Source of the DNA: Pseudomonadota bacterium
Lineage (GTDB): Bacteria; Myxococcota; UBA9042; PHBI01
DNA: 5,766 nt
Assembly: GCA_005772945.1 (NCBI GenBank)
Contig: SXIE01000103.1
Span: 1 to 5,766 of the forward strand
Direction of reading: 5' to 3'
Shown here: in pieces, positions 1-5,701 of the stretch
How the letters are laid out: the number at the start of each line of letters is the position of its first letter
Numbering within the stretch: the stretch's first letter is position 1
Notes under the pieces: model-generated
Told to the model about the DNA's origin: nothing
The model's input: the letters and a program-made list of their open reading frames with translations, nothing else
The model's database searches: none
Position numbers and translations under genes: made by a program

Positions 1-431
1 CGGGCCAGGTCTGCGTCGGCGGCACCTGCCAGCTGCTCGGCCAGCAGACCGAGTCGTACAACGCCAGCTGCGACGGCGACGACGGCGCCGACTGCGCCAC
101 CGGCCAGGTCTGCGTTGGCGGTACCTGCCAGCTGCTCGGCCAGCAGACCGAGTCGTACAACGGCAGCTGCGACGGCGACGACAACGCCGACTGCGCCACC
201 GGCCAGGTCTGCGTCGGCGGCACCTGCCAGCTGCTCGGCCAGCAGACCGAGTCCTATCAGGGGCTGTGCGACGCCGATAACAACGCCGACTGCGCGGTCG
301 ATCATGTGTGCGCCGGAGGTACGTGCCAGCTGCTCAGCAGGCAGACCCAGTCGGAGAACGCGATCTGCGACGACACGACCGATTGCGCGACCGGCCACAC
401 GTGTTCGGCAGCGGGTCGGTGCGTGCGCTGA
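1..431 (+). CDS. Cysteine-rich tandem-repeat protein, C-terminal fragment
   Basis: Partial gene, open at the left edge. The frame starts at base 3 and gives 142 residues before the TGA at 429-431. The visible protein consists entirely of 33-residue repeats of the form DCATGQVCVGGTCQLLGQQ followed by a Tyr/Asn/Ser-containing linker and a Cys-Asp-rich stretch. The cysteines follow C-x7-C-x5-C-x4-C, so each unit could form a small disulfide knot. Three units are nearly identical, a fourth has diverged, and a last half unit ends in CSAAGRCVR. Repeats of the DCxxxxxCxxxxC type are frequent in secreted or surface proteins of Myxococcota and often decorate large extracellular proteins; that is family knowledge. 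Export is inferred from the cysteines, since the N-terminus is outside the window. No catalytic motif is visible. An adhesin-like or structural role is possible but unproven. Confidence 0.8.
   Translation, partial: GQVCVGGTCQLLGQQTESYNASCDGDDGADCATGQVCVGGTCQLLGQQTESYNGSCDGDDNADCATGQVCVGGTCQLLGQQTESYQGLCDADNNADCAVDHVCAGGTCQLLSRQTQSENAICDDTTDCATGHTCSAAGRCVR
3..392 (+). repeat. 99-bp tandem repeat array inside the cysteine-rich gene
   Basis: Units begin at 3, 102, 201 and 300 (exact 99-bp period). The fourth unit is shortened to 93 bp, and a truncated fifth starts at 393. Units 1 and 2 differ at only five positions, two of them silent. Unit 3 diverges in its second half and unit 4 throughout. 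The array is in frame, so every unit encodes a 33-residue (last one 31-residue) cysteine-rich module. High identity at the 5' side and decay at the 3' end suggest recent duplication or gene conversion of the inner units. Confidence 0.9.
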
Positions 432-514
432 CCGCGGCGTCCCGACGCGCGCGGGCCGACGACGCGCAGAGGTCACGGTTCAGCGTCGGCCGGCGTTCGT
501 GATATGACCGCCCC

Positions 515-2287
515 ATGGCAGCATGGGCACTCGATCTCGGCACCACGAACAGCGGATTGGCCACTTGGGATGCGGACGCCCGTCGGCCGCGCTTTGTCGA
601 GCTCGCGCACCTCTGCCGCAACCCGGCGGGCGCGGACCCGATGGAGGCGCCGCGGCTCGTCCCCTCGGCGACGCACCTGCAGAAGCCCAGCGGCGTCCTC
701 GGGCGCCTCGGCACCTGGGGCCTCTTTCGCAAGCGCCTCTGGGGGACCCACGGCCTCATCGGACGCCCCGCCCTCGAGCTGAACCTGGGCCAGACGCGCC
801 GCGCGTTCGCGCCGACCTTCAAGGGCGCGCTCATGCGCTCGCCCTACAAGCTGCTCGCGCACCTCGGTGAGACGCCGTTCACGGCGCGCGACGTGGCGCG
901 CGTCTACATCCGCGAGCTGGTGCGCGCCGCCACCGCCGCGACCGGCGAGCGCCCGCACGATCTGGTCGTCACGACGCCGGTCGACGCCTACGAGACCTAC
1001 CGCGCCGAGCTCCTCGGCATCGCGCGCGACCTCGGCCTGGGCAAGCTGCGCTTCCTCGACGAGCCGGTCGCGGCGGCGATCGGCTACGGCCTCGGGGTCG
1101 GCGGCGGGCGCACCGTGCTGGTCATCGATATGGGCGGCGGCACGGCCCACGCCGCCGTCGTCCAGCTCGATCGCGCCGGGATGGAAAAGGGCACGTGCCG
1201 TGTCCTGGGCAAGGCCGGGCGCCAACTCGGCGGCAATCTGGTCGACCGCTGGCTCGCCGAGGAGTTCTGCAAGCGTCTCGACTACCCGCTGCGCCCCGAT
1301 TCGCGGGCAGCCTCGCTGCGGGGTCCGAATCGGACCCCAAGCGAGGCCTTCGCGCATGACGCCGACGACGAGGCCACGCGCTTCTGGTGGCAGCTGCTCG
1401 TGGACGAAGCGCGCCGCGTGAAAGAGGCGGTATTCTTTGCGAAAAAGGACGCGTTCTACCTGACGCCGCCCGAGGACATGCGTGCTTTCGAGGCGCGGAT
1501 TCGCGGCGACGCGAACCTGCTCGAGGTCACGCTCGACAACGTGCGCGAGGTCCTTACGGCGCGCGGCTACTACGACGACATCGCGCGCATGGTCGACGAC
1601 GCGCTCGGGCAGGCCGCAAAGACCGACAGGGACCTCAGCGACGTCCTGCTCGTCGGCGGCTCGACCCTGCTCCCCGACGTCTACGGGCGCTTCGAAGCGC
1701 GCTTCGGACGCGACAAGGTGCGCGCCTGGCAACCGTTCGAGGCGATCGCCTTCGGCGCCGCCGTCTATGCGGCCGGCGAGCTCACGCAGTCGGACGTGAT
1801 CGTCCACGACTACGCCTTCGTCACGCACGACCCCGCGACGAACGACCGCCGCCACACCGTCGTCATCCCGCGCGGCACGCGCGTCCCGACGGCCCCCGAG
1901 GTGTGGTGTCGCCAGCTCGTCCCGACCTGCGCGCTCGGCGAGCCCGAGCGCTTCTTCAAGCTCGTCATCTGCGAGATCGGGCAAGCCGAGCCGGCCGAGC
2001 GCCGCTTCGCCTGGGACGAGTCCGGCCAGCTCCACAAGCTCGGCGGCGCACGGCCCGCCGGCACGCCGCCCGATGGGCCCAATGGGCTCGAGCAGATCGT
2101 GGTCCCGCTCAACGAGAAGAGCCCGACGCTCGGGGAGCTCGAGCCCGCGCACCAGCCTGGCGACAAGACGCCGCGCCTCGAGGTCGCCTTCGCCGTGAGC
2201 GCCGAGCGCTGGCTCACCGCGACCGTGCGCGATCTCAAGACCCGCCGCGTCCTGATGGACGAAAAGCCGGTCGTGCGGCTCGTCTGA
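515..2287 (+). CDS. Hsp70-family chaperone-like ATPase without lid domain
   Basis: 590 residues. The nucleotide-binding domain is clear: phosphate-1 motif ALDLGTTNSGLA at 5-16, DLVVTTPVDA near 149-158, FLDEPVAAAIGYGLG at 180-194 (E183 matches the catalytic Glu of NEPTAA), phosphate-2 motif IDMGGGTAH at 204-212, and adenosine motif VLLVGGSTLLP at 377-387 followed by FEAIAFGAAVYAAG from 408. The remaining ~170 residues match a beta substrate-binding domain in outline: VVIPRGTRVPT resembles LIPRNTTIPT of DnaK, and LEVAFAVSAERWLTATVRD resembles IEVTFDIDANGILNVSAVD. The protein then stops, so the alpha-helical lid and C-terminal tail of DnaK (~640 residues) are missing. The second Asp of the usual GGGTFD is His212. 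The start is forced by an in-frame stop at 500-502 with no other start before 515; no Shine-Dalgarno is evident. It is probably cytoplasmic. No DnaJ or GrpE gene is adjacent, so it is a non-canonical Hsp70 paralogue rather than dnaK itself. Clients are unknown. Confidence 0.93.
   Translation: MAAWALDLGTTNSGLATWDADARRPRFVELAHLCRNPAGADPMEAPRLVPSATHLQKPSGVLGRLGTWGLFRKRLWGTHGLIGRPALELNLGQTRRAFAPTFKGALMRSPYKLLAHLGETPFTARDVARVYIRELVRAATAATGERPHDLVVTTPVDAYETYRAELLGIARDLGLGKLRFLDEPVAAAIGYGLGVGGGRTVLVIDMGGGTAHAAVVQLDRAGMEKGTCRVLGKAGRQLGGNLVDRWLAEEFCKRLDYPLRPDSRAASLRGPNRTPSEAFAHDADDEATRFWWQLLVDEARRVKEAVFFAKKDAFYLTPPEDMRAFEARIRGDANLLEVTLDNVREVLTARGYYDDIARMVDDALGQAAKTDRDLSDVLLVGGSTLLPDVYGRFEARFGRDKVRAWQPFEAIAFGAAVYAAGELTQSDVIVHDYAFVTHDPATNDRRHTVVIPRGTRVPTAPEVWCRQLVPTCALGEPERFFKLVICEIGQAEPAERRFAWDESGQLHKLGGARPAGTPPDGPNGLEQIVVPLNEKSPTLGELEPAHQPGDKTPRLEVAFAVSAERWLTATVRDLKTRRVLMDEKPVVRLV
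1302..1354. repeat. Imperfect hairpin-forming palindrome inserted in frame in the Hsp70 gene
   Basis: Inner stem ggggtccg (1320-1327) pairs with cggacccc (1331-1338) around the loop aat. After a small bulge (gc against a), the outer stem gcctcgct (1310-1317) pairs with agcgaggc (1340-1347). Beyond an internal loop, cgcg (1302-1305) can pair with cgcg (1351-1354). It encodes roughly residues 263-281, an Arg/Ser/Pro-rich stretch. This falls where the protein is about 20 residues longer than DnaK, between the GGxxxD motif and the helix preceding EARRVKEAVF. It looks like a small palindromic element that entered a surface loop without breaking the frame. A structured mRNA element is the alternative. 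Confidence 0.6.
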
Positions 2288-2294
2288 CGCGCTG

Positions 2295-2310
2295 CTCGGC
2301 GCCGGCCGAG
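2295..2310. terminator. Possible shared terminator hairpin between convergent genes
   Basis: ctcggc (2295-2300), loop gccg, gccgag (2305-2310) forms a 6-bp G+C-rich stem within the 27 bp between the Hsp70 stop and the stop of the opposite-strand Sel1 gene. It is symmetric, so it could serve both strands. There is no T-tract on either side, so it is not a canonical intrinsic terminator. Confidence 0.3.
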
Positions 2311-2314
2311 AACA

Positions 2315-3673
2315 TCAAGGCGCCGCTTTGGCCTTGCACGCCTGCTCGACCCCGGCGGAGCACGCGCTGCCCAGCAGCTCCAGCGCCTTCGCGCGATCGG
2401 CGTCGCAGCCGACCCCGAGCGCGCGCATGACGGCCGCGTTGAAGCACGCGAGCGCCTCGCCTCCGTCGCACGCGACCTGGAACCTCGAGAGCGCCGCCGT
2501 GTCGTCCTTGTCGACGCCGGTGACGTTGTACAAATAGATGCCGTAATTGAGACAGCCGAGGCTGTCGGAGCCGTCGCACGCGGCCAAGAACAGGAGGCGC
2601 GCGCGGTCGTGGTCCTCCTTGCCGCCTTCGCCCCGAATCGACATGAAGCCGAGATTGACGCACGCCTCGTTGACGCCGGCCTGGCAACCCTGGTTGTAGA
2701 GGTCGCGTGCCTTGGCCGCGTCGCCGCCGACCGCATGCTCGATCATCGCGAGCTTGTGGCACCCCTTGCCGTCCTTGGCGGCGCACTTCTTGGCGAAGAA
2801 GTCCTTGGACGCCGCGAGCTTGTCGATCGCCATGCCGGGCGTATAGCGCTGGACGTCGGTCATCACGCAGCGCGCCGAGTCGAGCCCGCTCACGCACGGC
2901 CCGTTCGGCACCTCGCGCTTGCCGTTCGTCGTGCGCGTCTCCTTGACGCCGGGCTGCTGCGTCCCGCCGGTGCTCTCGCCGGGCTTGACGCCCTCGGGGC
3001 AGAAGCGCGGGCCGCCGATGTTGCACGCGATCCCGAAGAAGTGGGCGGCCAGGTCGGGGTTCTTCTCGCCGCCGATGCCGTCGCGATACATTGCACCAAT
3101 CTGCAAGCAACAGCGCGGGTCCTGCGTCTCGCAGCCGATGGCAAACGCGTCGCGCGCCTTGGTCAGGTTGAGCTCGCCGCCCTGCCCGTCCTGCCACAAC
3201 TTGCCGAGCTCGTAGCAGCTGTTGCCATCGCCGAGCTTGCACGCCTTGGCGAAGACGAGCCGGACGCGCATGAGATCCTGCGGCAGCTTCTTGCCATCCG
3301 TATAGAGGCGCGCGTTGGCCTTGCACGCATCCAGATATCCGGCGTCGCACGCGCCGCCGTACTGCTTGACGGCCGCCTTCACGTCGGCGGCCATGCCGAC
3401 GCCGCTCTCGAGGCAGCGCGCGAGCTCGAAGCACCCCTGCGGCTCGCCGAGCTCGCAGGCGCGCTTGAAGAGCTGCCCCGCCTTCACCGGATCCTCAGGG
3501 CCGCGATCGCCGTTCGCCCACATCATGGCGAGATCGACGCACGCGGCCGCCTTGCCCGCGGTGCACGCCTTCTCGAGCTTGGCGCGCTCCGGGTCCCCGG
3601 CCGCATGCGCCGCGCCACCTGCGCCGAGCGCCGCCAGACATCCACCCAACGCGAGCACCCGCAGCCAGCCCAT
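2315..3673 (-). CDS. Secreted cysteine-rich Sel1-repeat (TPR-like) protein
   Basis: 452 residues. An N-terminal signal peptide (Arg5, a hydrophobic core at about 6-22, likely cleavage after AHA at 24) directs it to the periplasm or beyond. The mature part is made of Sel1 repeats, alpha/alpha units of the TPR superfamily that bind other proteins. Each unit has a C-x7-C pair, at 37/45, 73/81, 109/117, 145/153, 181/189 and 217/225 (exact 36-residue spacing). After an interruption at 226-296 come 297/305, 330/338, 366/374, 402/410 and 438/446. Such pairs resemble the disulfide-bonded Sel1 repeats of Helicobacter cysteine-rich Hcp proteins. The interruption holds a Gly/Thr/Lys-rich linker and one extra pair, C260/C269. 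The ATG at 3673-3671 is preceded by GGAGGTG at 5-nt spacing; a longer open frame upstream has no RBS and would bury the signal peptide. It is convergent with the Hsp70 gene and divergent from the lipoprotein gene. A scaffold or protein-binding role is inferred; the partner is unknown. Confidence 0.9.
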   Translation of the reverse strand: MGWLRVLALGGCLAALGAGGAAHAAGDPERAKLEKACTAGKAAACVDLAMMWANGDRGPEDPVKAGQLFKRACELGEPQGCFELARCLESGVGMAADVKAAVKQYGGACDAGYLDACKANARLYTDGKKLPQDLMRVRLVFAKACKLGDGNSCYELGKLWQDGQGGELNLTKARDAFAIGCETQDPRCCLQIGAMYRDGIGGEKNPDLAAHFFGIACNIGGPRFCPEGVKPGESTGGTQQPGVKETRTTNGKREVPNGPCVSGLDSARCVMTDVQRYTPGMAIDKLAASKDFFAKKCAAKDGKGCHKLAMIEHAVGGDAAKARDLYNQGCQAGVNEACVNLGFMSIRGEGGKEDHDRARLLFLAACDGSDSLGCLNYGIYLYNVTGVDKDDTAALSRFQVACDGGEALACFNAAVMRALGVGCDADRAKALELLGSACSAGVEQACKAKAAP

Positions 3674-3676
3674 ATG

Positions 3677-3683
3677 CACCTCC
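3677..3683 (-). promoter_or_regulatory. Strong ribosome binding site of the Sel1 gene
   Basis: Read on the minus strand this is GGAGGTG. Its GGAGG lies five bases before the ATG at 3673-3671. It fixes the start at the signal peptide MGWLRVLALGG and rules out the much longer upstream reading frame. Confidence 0.8.
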
Positions 3684-3712
3684 GGCGCAGCCGAACACGA
3701 CCCCGGGGGCTG

Positions 3713-3773
3713 CCCTTCCGCGCGCCGCCAGAGTATGCCGGCCGCTCCCACCCCCGCAAGGTGAGCGGAAGGG
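3713..3773. promoter_or_regulatory. 9-bp inverted repeat in the divergent intergenic region
   Basis: cccttccgc (3713-3721) and gcggaaggg (3765-3773) are exact inverse complements with centres 52 bp apart, close to five helical turns. They sit between two divergent genes (3673 on minus, 3841 on plus). A regulator bound to both arms could act on both promoters. No convincing -35/-10 pair was found for either gene in this 167-bp region, so the operator reading is only a suggestion. Confidence 0.3.
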
Positions 3774-3825
3774 TGATACGATAGGCGCGGGTATCCGAAC
3801 CTGGACGGCGGGTGTACGAGCGTAT

Positions 3826-3833
3826 GAGGAGAG
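3826..3833 (+). promoter_or_regulatory. Ribosome binding site of the lipoprotein gene
   Basis: gaggagag ends seven bases before the ATG at 3841, so its gaggag core (3826-3831) lies nine bases upstream. It supports 3841 as the start, which also gives a good signal sequence. Confidence 0.75.
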
Positions 3834-3840
3834 AACAACG

Positions 3841-4899
3841 ATGCGCGACTACTGGCTGATCGCGGCGCTTGCATTGGCGTCATGGCACTGTGGATCGGAG
3901 GCCGAACAAGCCGCGATCGACGACGTCGGCGCCTCGACCGATACGGCTTCCGAGGCAGGCGACAGCGCCGTCCCAGACCAGGCCGTCCAAGAGGTCGACG
4001 GCCCGGAGTTCGATGCGGAGCCGCTCGACGCTCCCGCGGACGCACACGGCGAGGTCGCGACCCCAGCCTGGGTCCCGACGGGCACCGGACCGTGGTTTGG
4101 CGCGCTCTTCGTCGCGATCTCGACGGACGGCCTGAACTTCGGCGCGGGCGAGCTGCTGCTGGAACGCGCGGGCGTCCCGAACACGCTGAAGACACCCGAC
4201 GGGACGGTGATCCTCACGTACCAGTACTTCTCGTACGCGTCCGAGTCGGACTTCAATGTCATCGCGGCGTCGATCTCGACGGACGAAGGGGAGACCTGGC
4301 AGGGTCCGACCGTCATCACGATCGACGGGTTGCCGTCCGGGTCGCCCGCCGTGGATCCGAGCTTGGTTCGGCTCGCCAACGGGCGCCTGAGGCTCTACTT
4401 CACCTTCCACCCCCACGGCGCGCCGAACCCGGTTTGCGCGTCCGCGATCGGCGATTCCGTCGAGCAAGCCTTCCAATATGAGGGGACACGCATCACCCAT
4501 GCGTCCGAGGCCCTGCTCGACCCCGCCGTCGTCGAGTTCAAGGGCCTTTGGCACTACTACACGTGGCGCACGGTCATGCCCGGCGGGCCGCTTTCCGACA
4601 ACTACCACGCGGTATCGTCGGACGGTCTGTCGTTCGGCGCACTCGACACCATCTCGCTCGGCATGAGCTTCCTGGGCAACCCGATCGTCGTCGGGGACAG
4701 CTTGCGATTCTATGGCACCGGGCGGGGCGGGGTGCTCTCCGCCTCGAGCACCAACGGAGTGGCCTGGACCCTCGACGCCGGCGTGCGCATCGAAGGCATG
4801 GCCGCCGAGGGCGCCCCGATTCCGCTCGCGGACGGTCGCATGCGCCTCATCTACACCGCACGAATGCCTGGCGCTCCGGCACGGACGCCGCCGCGATGA
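3841..4899 (+). CDS. Putative lipoprotein with BNR/Asp-box sialidase-like beta-propeller
   Basis: 352 residues. A short hydrophobic signal (residues 4-14) ends at Cys17, the likely lipidated residue, although the lipobox SWHC is not canonical. Residues 18 to about 72 form an acidic Asp/Ala/Glu/Pro-rich linker, as in many myxobacterial surface lipoproteins. The rest reads as a beta-propeller. There is a perfect Asp-box STDEGETW at 146-153 (S-x-D-x-G-x-T-W), with degenerate copies STDGLNF at 94-100, SSDGLSF at 259-265 and SSTNGVAW at 302-309. Blade motifs recur: VDPSLVRLANGRLRLYFTF from 171, LLDPAVVEFKGLWHYYTW from 225, and APIPLADGRMRLIYTA near the end. Sialidases and GH43-type glycosidases share this fold. 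No full Arg triad or acid/base set could be assigned, so carbohydrate binding or hydrolysis is inferred, not shown. The last ~12 residues (Pro/Ala/Arg-rich) look unstructured. It is transcribed divergently from the Sel1 gene and lies outside or at the outer membrane if lipidated. Confidence 0.82.
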   Translation: MRDYWLIAALALASWHCGSEAEQAAIDDVGASTDTASEAGDSAVPDQAVQEVDGPEFDAEPLDAPADAHGEVATPAWVPTGTGPWFGALFVAISTDGLNFGAGELLLERAGVPNTLKTPDGTVILTYQYFSYASESDFNVIAASISTDEGETWQGPTVITIDGLPSGSPAVDPSLVRLANGRLRLYFTFHPHGAPNPVCASAIGDSVEQAFQYEGTRITHASEALLDPAVVEFKGLWHYYTWRTVMPGGPLSDNYHAVSSDGLSFGALDTISLGMSFLGNPIVVGDSLRFYGTGRGGVLSASSTNGVAWTLDAGVRIEGMAAEGAPIPLADGRMRLIYTARMPGAPARTPPR

Positions 4900-5091
4900 C
4901 CACTCGCCTGCGTGCCACGTCGACCCCTCCGTGTCCCGCGCCGACGACCAGCTCACCGGCTGGGTGGTTCTTGTCGAGGTAGGCGAGGTACAGGGCGCGA
5001 TGGGCGTGCGCACTTTTCCGGGCGCGTGCCAGACCGTTCCGCCGAGCCCCGCGTCCACGCCCGCCGGTCGGTTCCTCGCAGCGAGGATCCC
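4900..5091. other. 192-bp gap without a convincing gene
   Basis: No plus-strand gene with a start and RBS is visible here. An open frame on the minus strand (stop at 4849-4847) gives a protein-like stretch including ALYLAYLDKNHPAGELVV and high G+C at third codon positions, but it lacks a credible start and runs antisense into the lipoprotein end. The codon-usage break described for the next gene falls in or near this gap. The last 20 bases hold a palindrome and the RBS of that gene. Confidence 0.5.
5073..5087. promoter_or_regulatory. 15-bp palindrome covering the ribosome binding site
   Basis: tcctcgc (5073-5079), central a, gcgagga (5081-5087) is a perfect odd palindrome. In RNA it can fold as a 6-bp stem with loop cag. 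The right arm contains the gagga Shine-Dalgarno sequence (5083-5087) placed four bases before ATG 5092. It could be an operator, or a hairpin that hides the RBS; chance is also possible for a palindrome of this size. Confidence 0.4.
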
Positions 5092-5694
5092 ATGTTCGTT
5101 CCCCCCAGCACCAGCGGCGCCGCCCGCGGCCCGAAGGCGCCGCCCGCCGACACGACGCCCGCCCATGGCGCCGCCCACGCACTGAAGGCGATGGCGCGCG
5201 GCCTGTCCTTCGCCGCCGGCGAAGCGGCCCTCAGCCCCGCCGACCACAAAGCCGCCCGCACCGGGAAAAAAGGCCGCGTCGGCAAGCTTGTTTCCCCCGC
5301 ATCTCTCGCCACCGAGCCCCAGCTCAACGCCTACGTCCGCAAGCAGCTCGCCCTGGTCGAGTTCGCCAAGGCAGGCTGGGCCGCTGCTGCCAAAGCCATC
5401 GGCGGCCGCGTCCGCGCCAACGTCCGCGTGCCAGGGCAGAAGCGCACCACCCGGGAAGTCTTCCCCGCCAGCATCCGCAAGCTCGCCAACCGCTACTCTA
5501 GCATCGGCAGCGCTGCCTACAGTATCAGCGGCAGCACCCACAGCCTCACCATCGCCACCCACGTCAAGCACGCCCAAGAAGCCACCAACCCCGGCATGAT
5601 GGCCAGCGCCGAGAGCCGCGCCCAAGACAGCTTCACCCGCGCCATCGCCCAAAGCCTCCAGGCCATGCACCGCCGCCTCCGCCGCGCCGCCTGA
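5092..5694 (+). CDS. Basic protein, possibly a phage virion/tail component
   Basis: 200 residues, strongly basic, with no signal peptide or membrane segment. ATG 5092 is chosen because gagga at 5083-5087 precedes it; the open frame reaches ATG 4912, but that part is low-complexity Arg-rich translation without an RBS. Residues 1-60 are Ala/Pro/Gly-rich and probably disordered. A helical core follows (LNAYVRKQLALVEFAKAGWA at 79-98, then AAAKAIGGRVRANVRVPGQK). Next come a Ser/Thr-rich beta-like stretch (SISGSTHSLTIATHVKHAQE) and a C-terminal amphipathic helix ending in RRLRRAA. This order of basic helix, beta region ending near a small acidic/His patch, and long C-terminal helix recalls phage HK97 gp10-like tail-completion proteins, but I see no diagnostic motif, so the call is tentative. 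Codon use is unlike its neighbours: of 18 Ser codons 13 are AGC and none TCG, and Ala is mostly GCC. That points to acquired DNA. Only 47 bp separate it from the next start. Confidence 0.7.
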   Translation: MFVPPSTSGAARGPKAPPADTTPAHGAAHALKAMARGLSFAAGEAALSPADHKAARTGKKGRVGKLVSPASLATEPQLNAYVRKQLALVEFAKAGWAAAAKAIGGRVRANVRVPGQKRTTREVFPASIRKLANRYSSIGSAAYSISGSTHSLTIATHVKHAQEATNPGMMASAESRAQDSFTRAIAQSLQAMHRRLRRAA

Positions 5695-5701
5695 TCTCTT
5701 C

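Noticed and set aside
3..392. Tandem 99-bp units as a CRISPR or satellite array
   Set aside because: Units are contiguous without variable spacers and encode an intact cysteine-rich reading frame ending in a natural stop.
454..491. Inverted repeat ggccgacg / cgtcggcc as terminator of the cysteine-rich gene
   Set aside because: The loop is 22 nt and no T-tract follows; such 8-bp matches are common in DNA of this composition.
473..2152. Long open frame on the minus strand opposite the Hsp70 gene (559 codons)
   Set aside because: It is the antisense shadow of a G+C-rich gene; its translation is low-complexity and Arg/Glu/Ala-rich with no motif, while the plus strand has all Hsp70 signatures.
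3638..3673. LGGC at residues 9-12 as lipobox of the Sel1 protein
   Set aside because: Cys12 lies in the middle of the hydrophobic core, too close to the N-terminus; AHA at 22-24 is a better type I cleavage site.
3774..3783. tacgat as a housekeeping -10 box
   Set aside because: Only four of six bases match and no -35 element lies at a proper distance.
2609..3784. Long plus-strand open frame opposite the Sel1 gene (391 codons)
   Set aside because: Antisense shadow; the minus strand has a signal peptide, an RBS and regular Sel1 repeats.
3797..3826. gaacct ... cgtatg as an ECF-type promoter for the lipoprotein gene
   Set aside because: The -10-like part touches the ribosome binding site at 3826-3833, leaving no room for a transcript that includes it.
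3674..4195. N-terminal extension of the Sel1 reading frame
   Set aside because: The extension is Arg/Ser/Pro-rich, overlaps the divergent lipoprotein gene, and would place the signal peptide internally; the GGAGGTG site selects the start at 3673.
4912..5091. Upstream start at 4912 for the 200-residue protein
   Set aside because: The added 60 residues are Arg/Pro-rich junk-like translation without an RBS, whereas gagga precedes ATG 5092.
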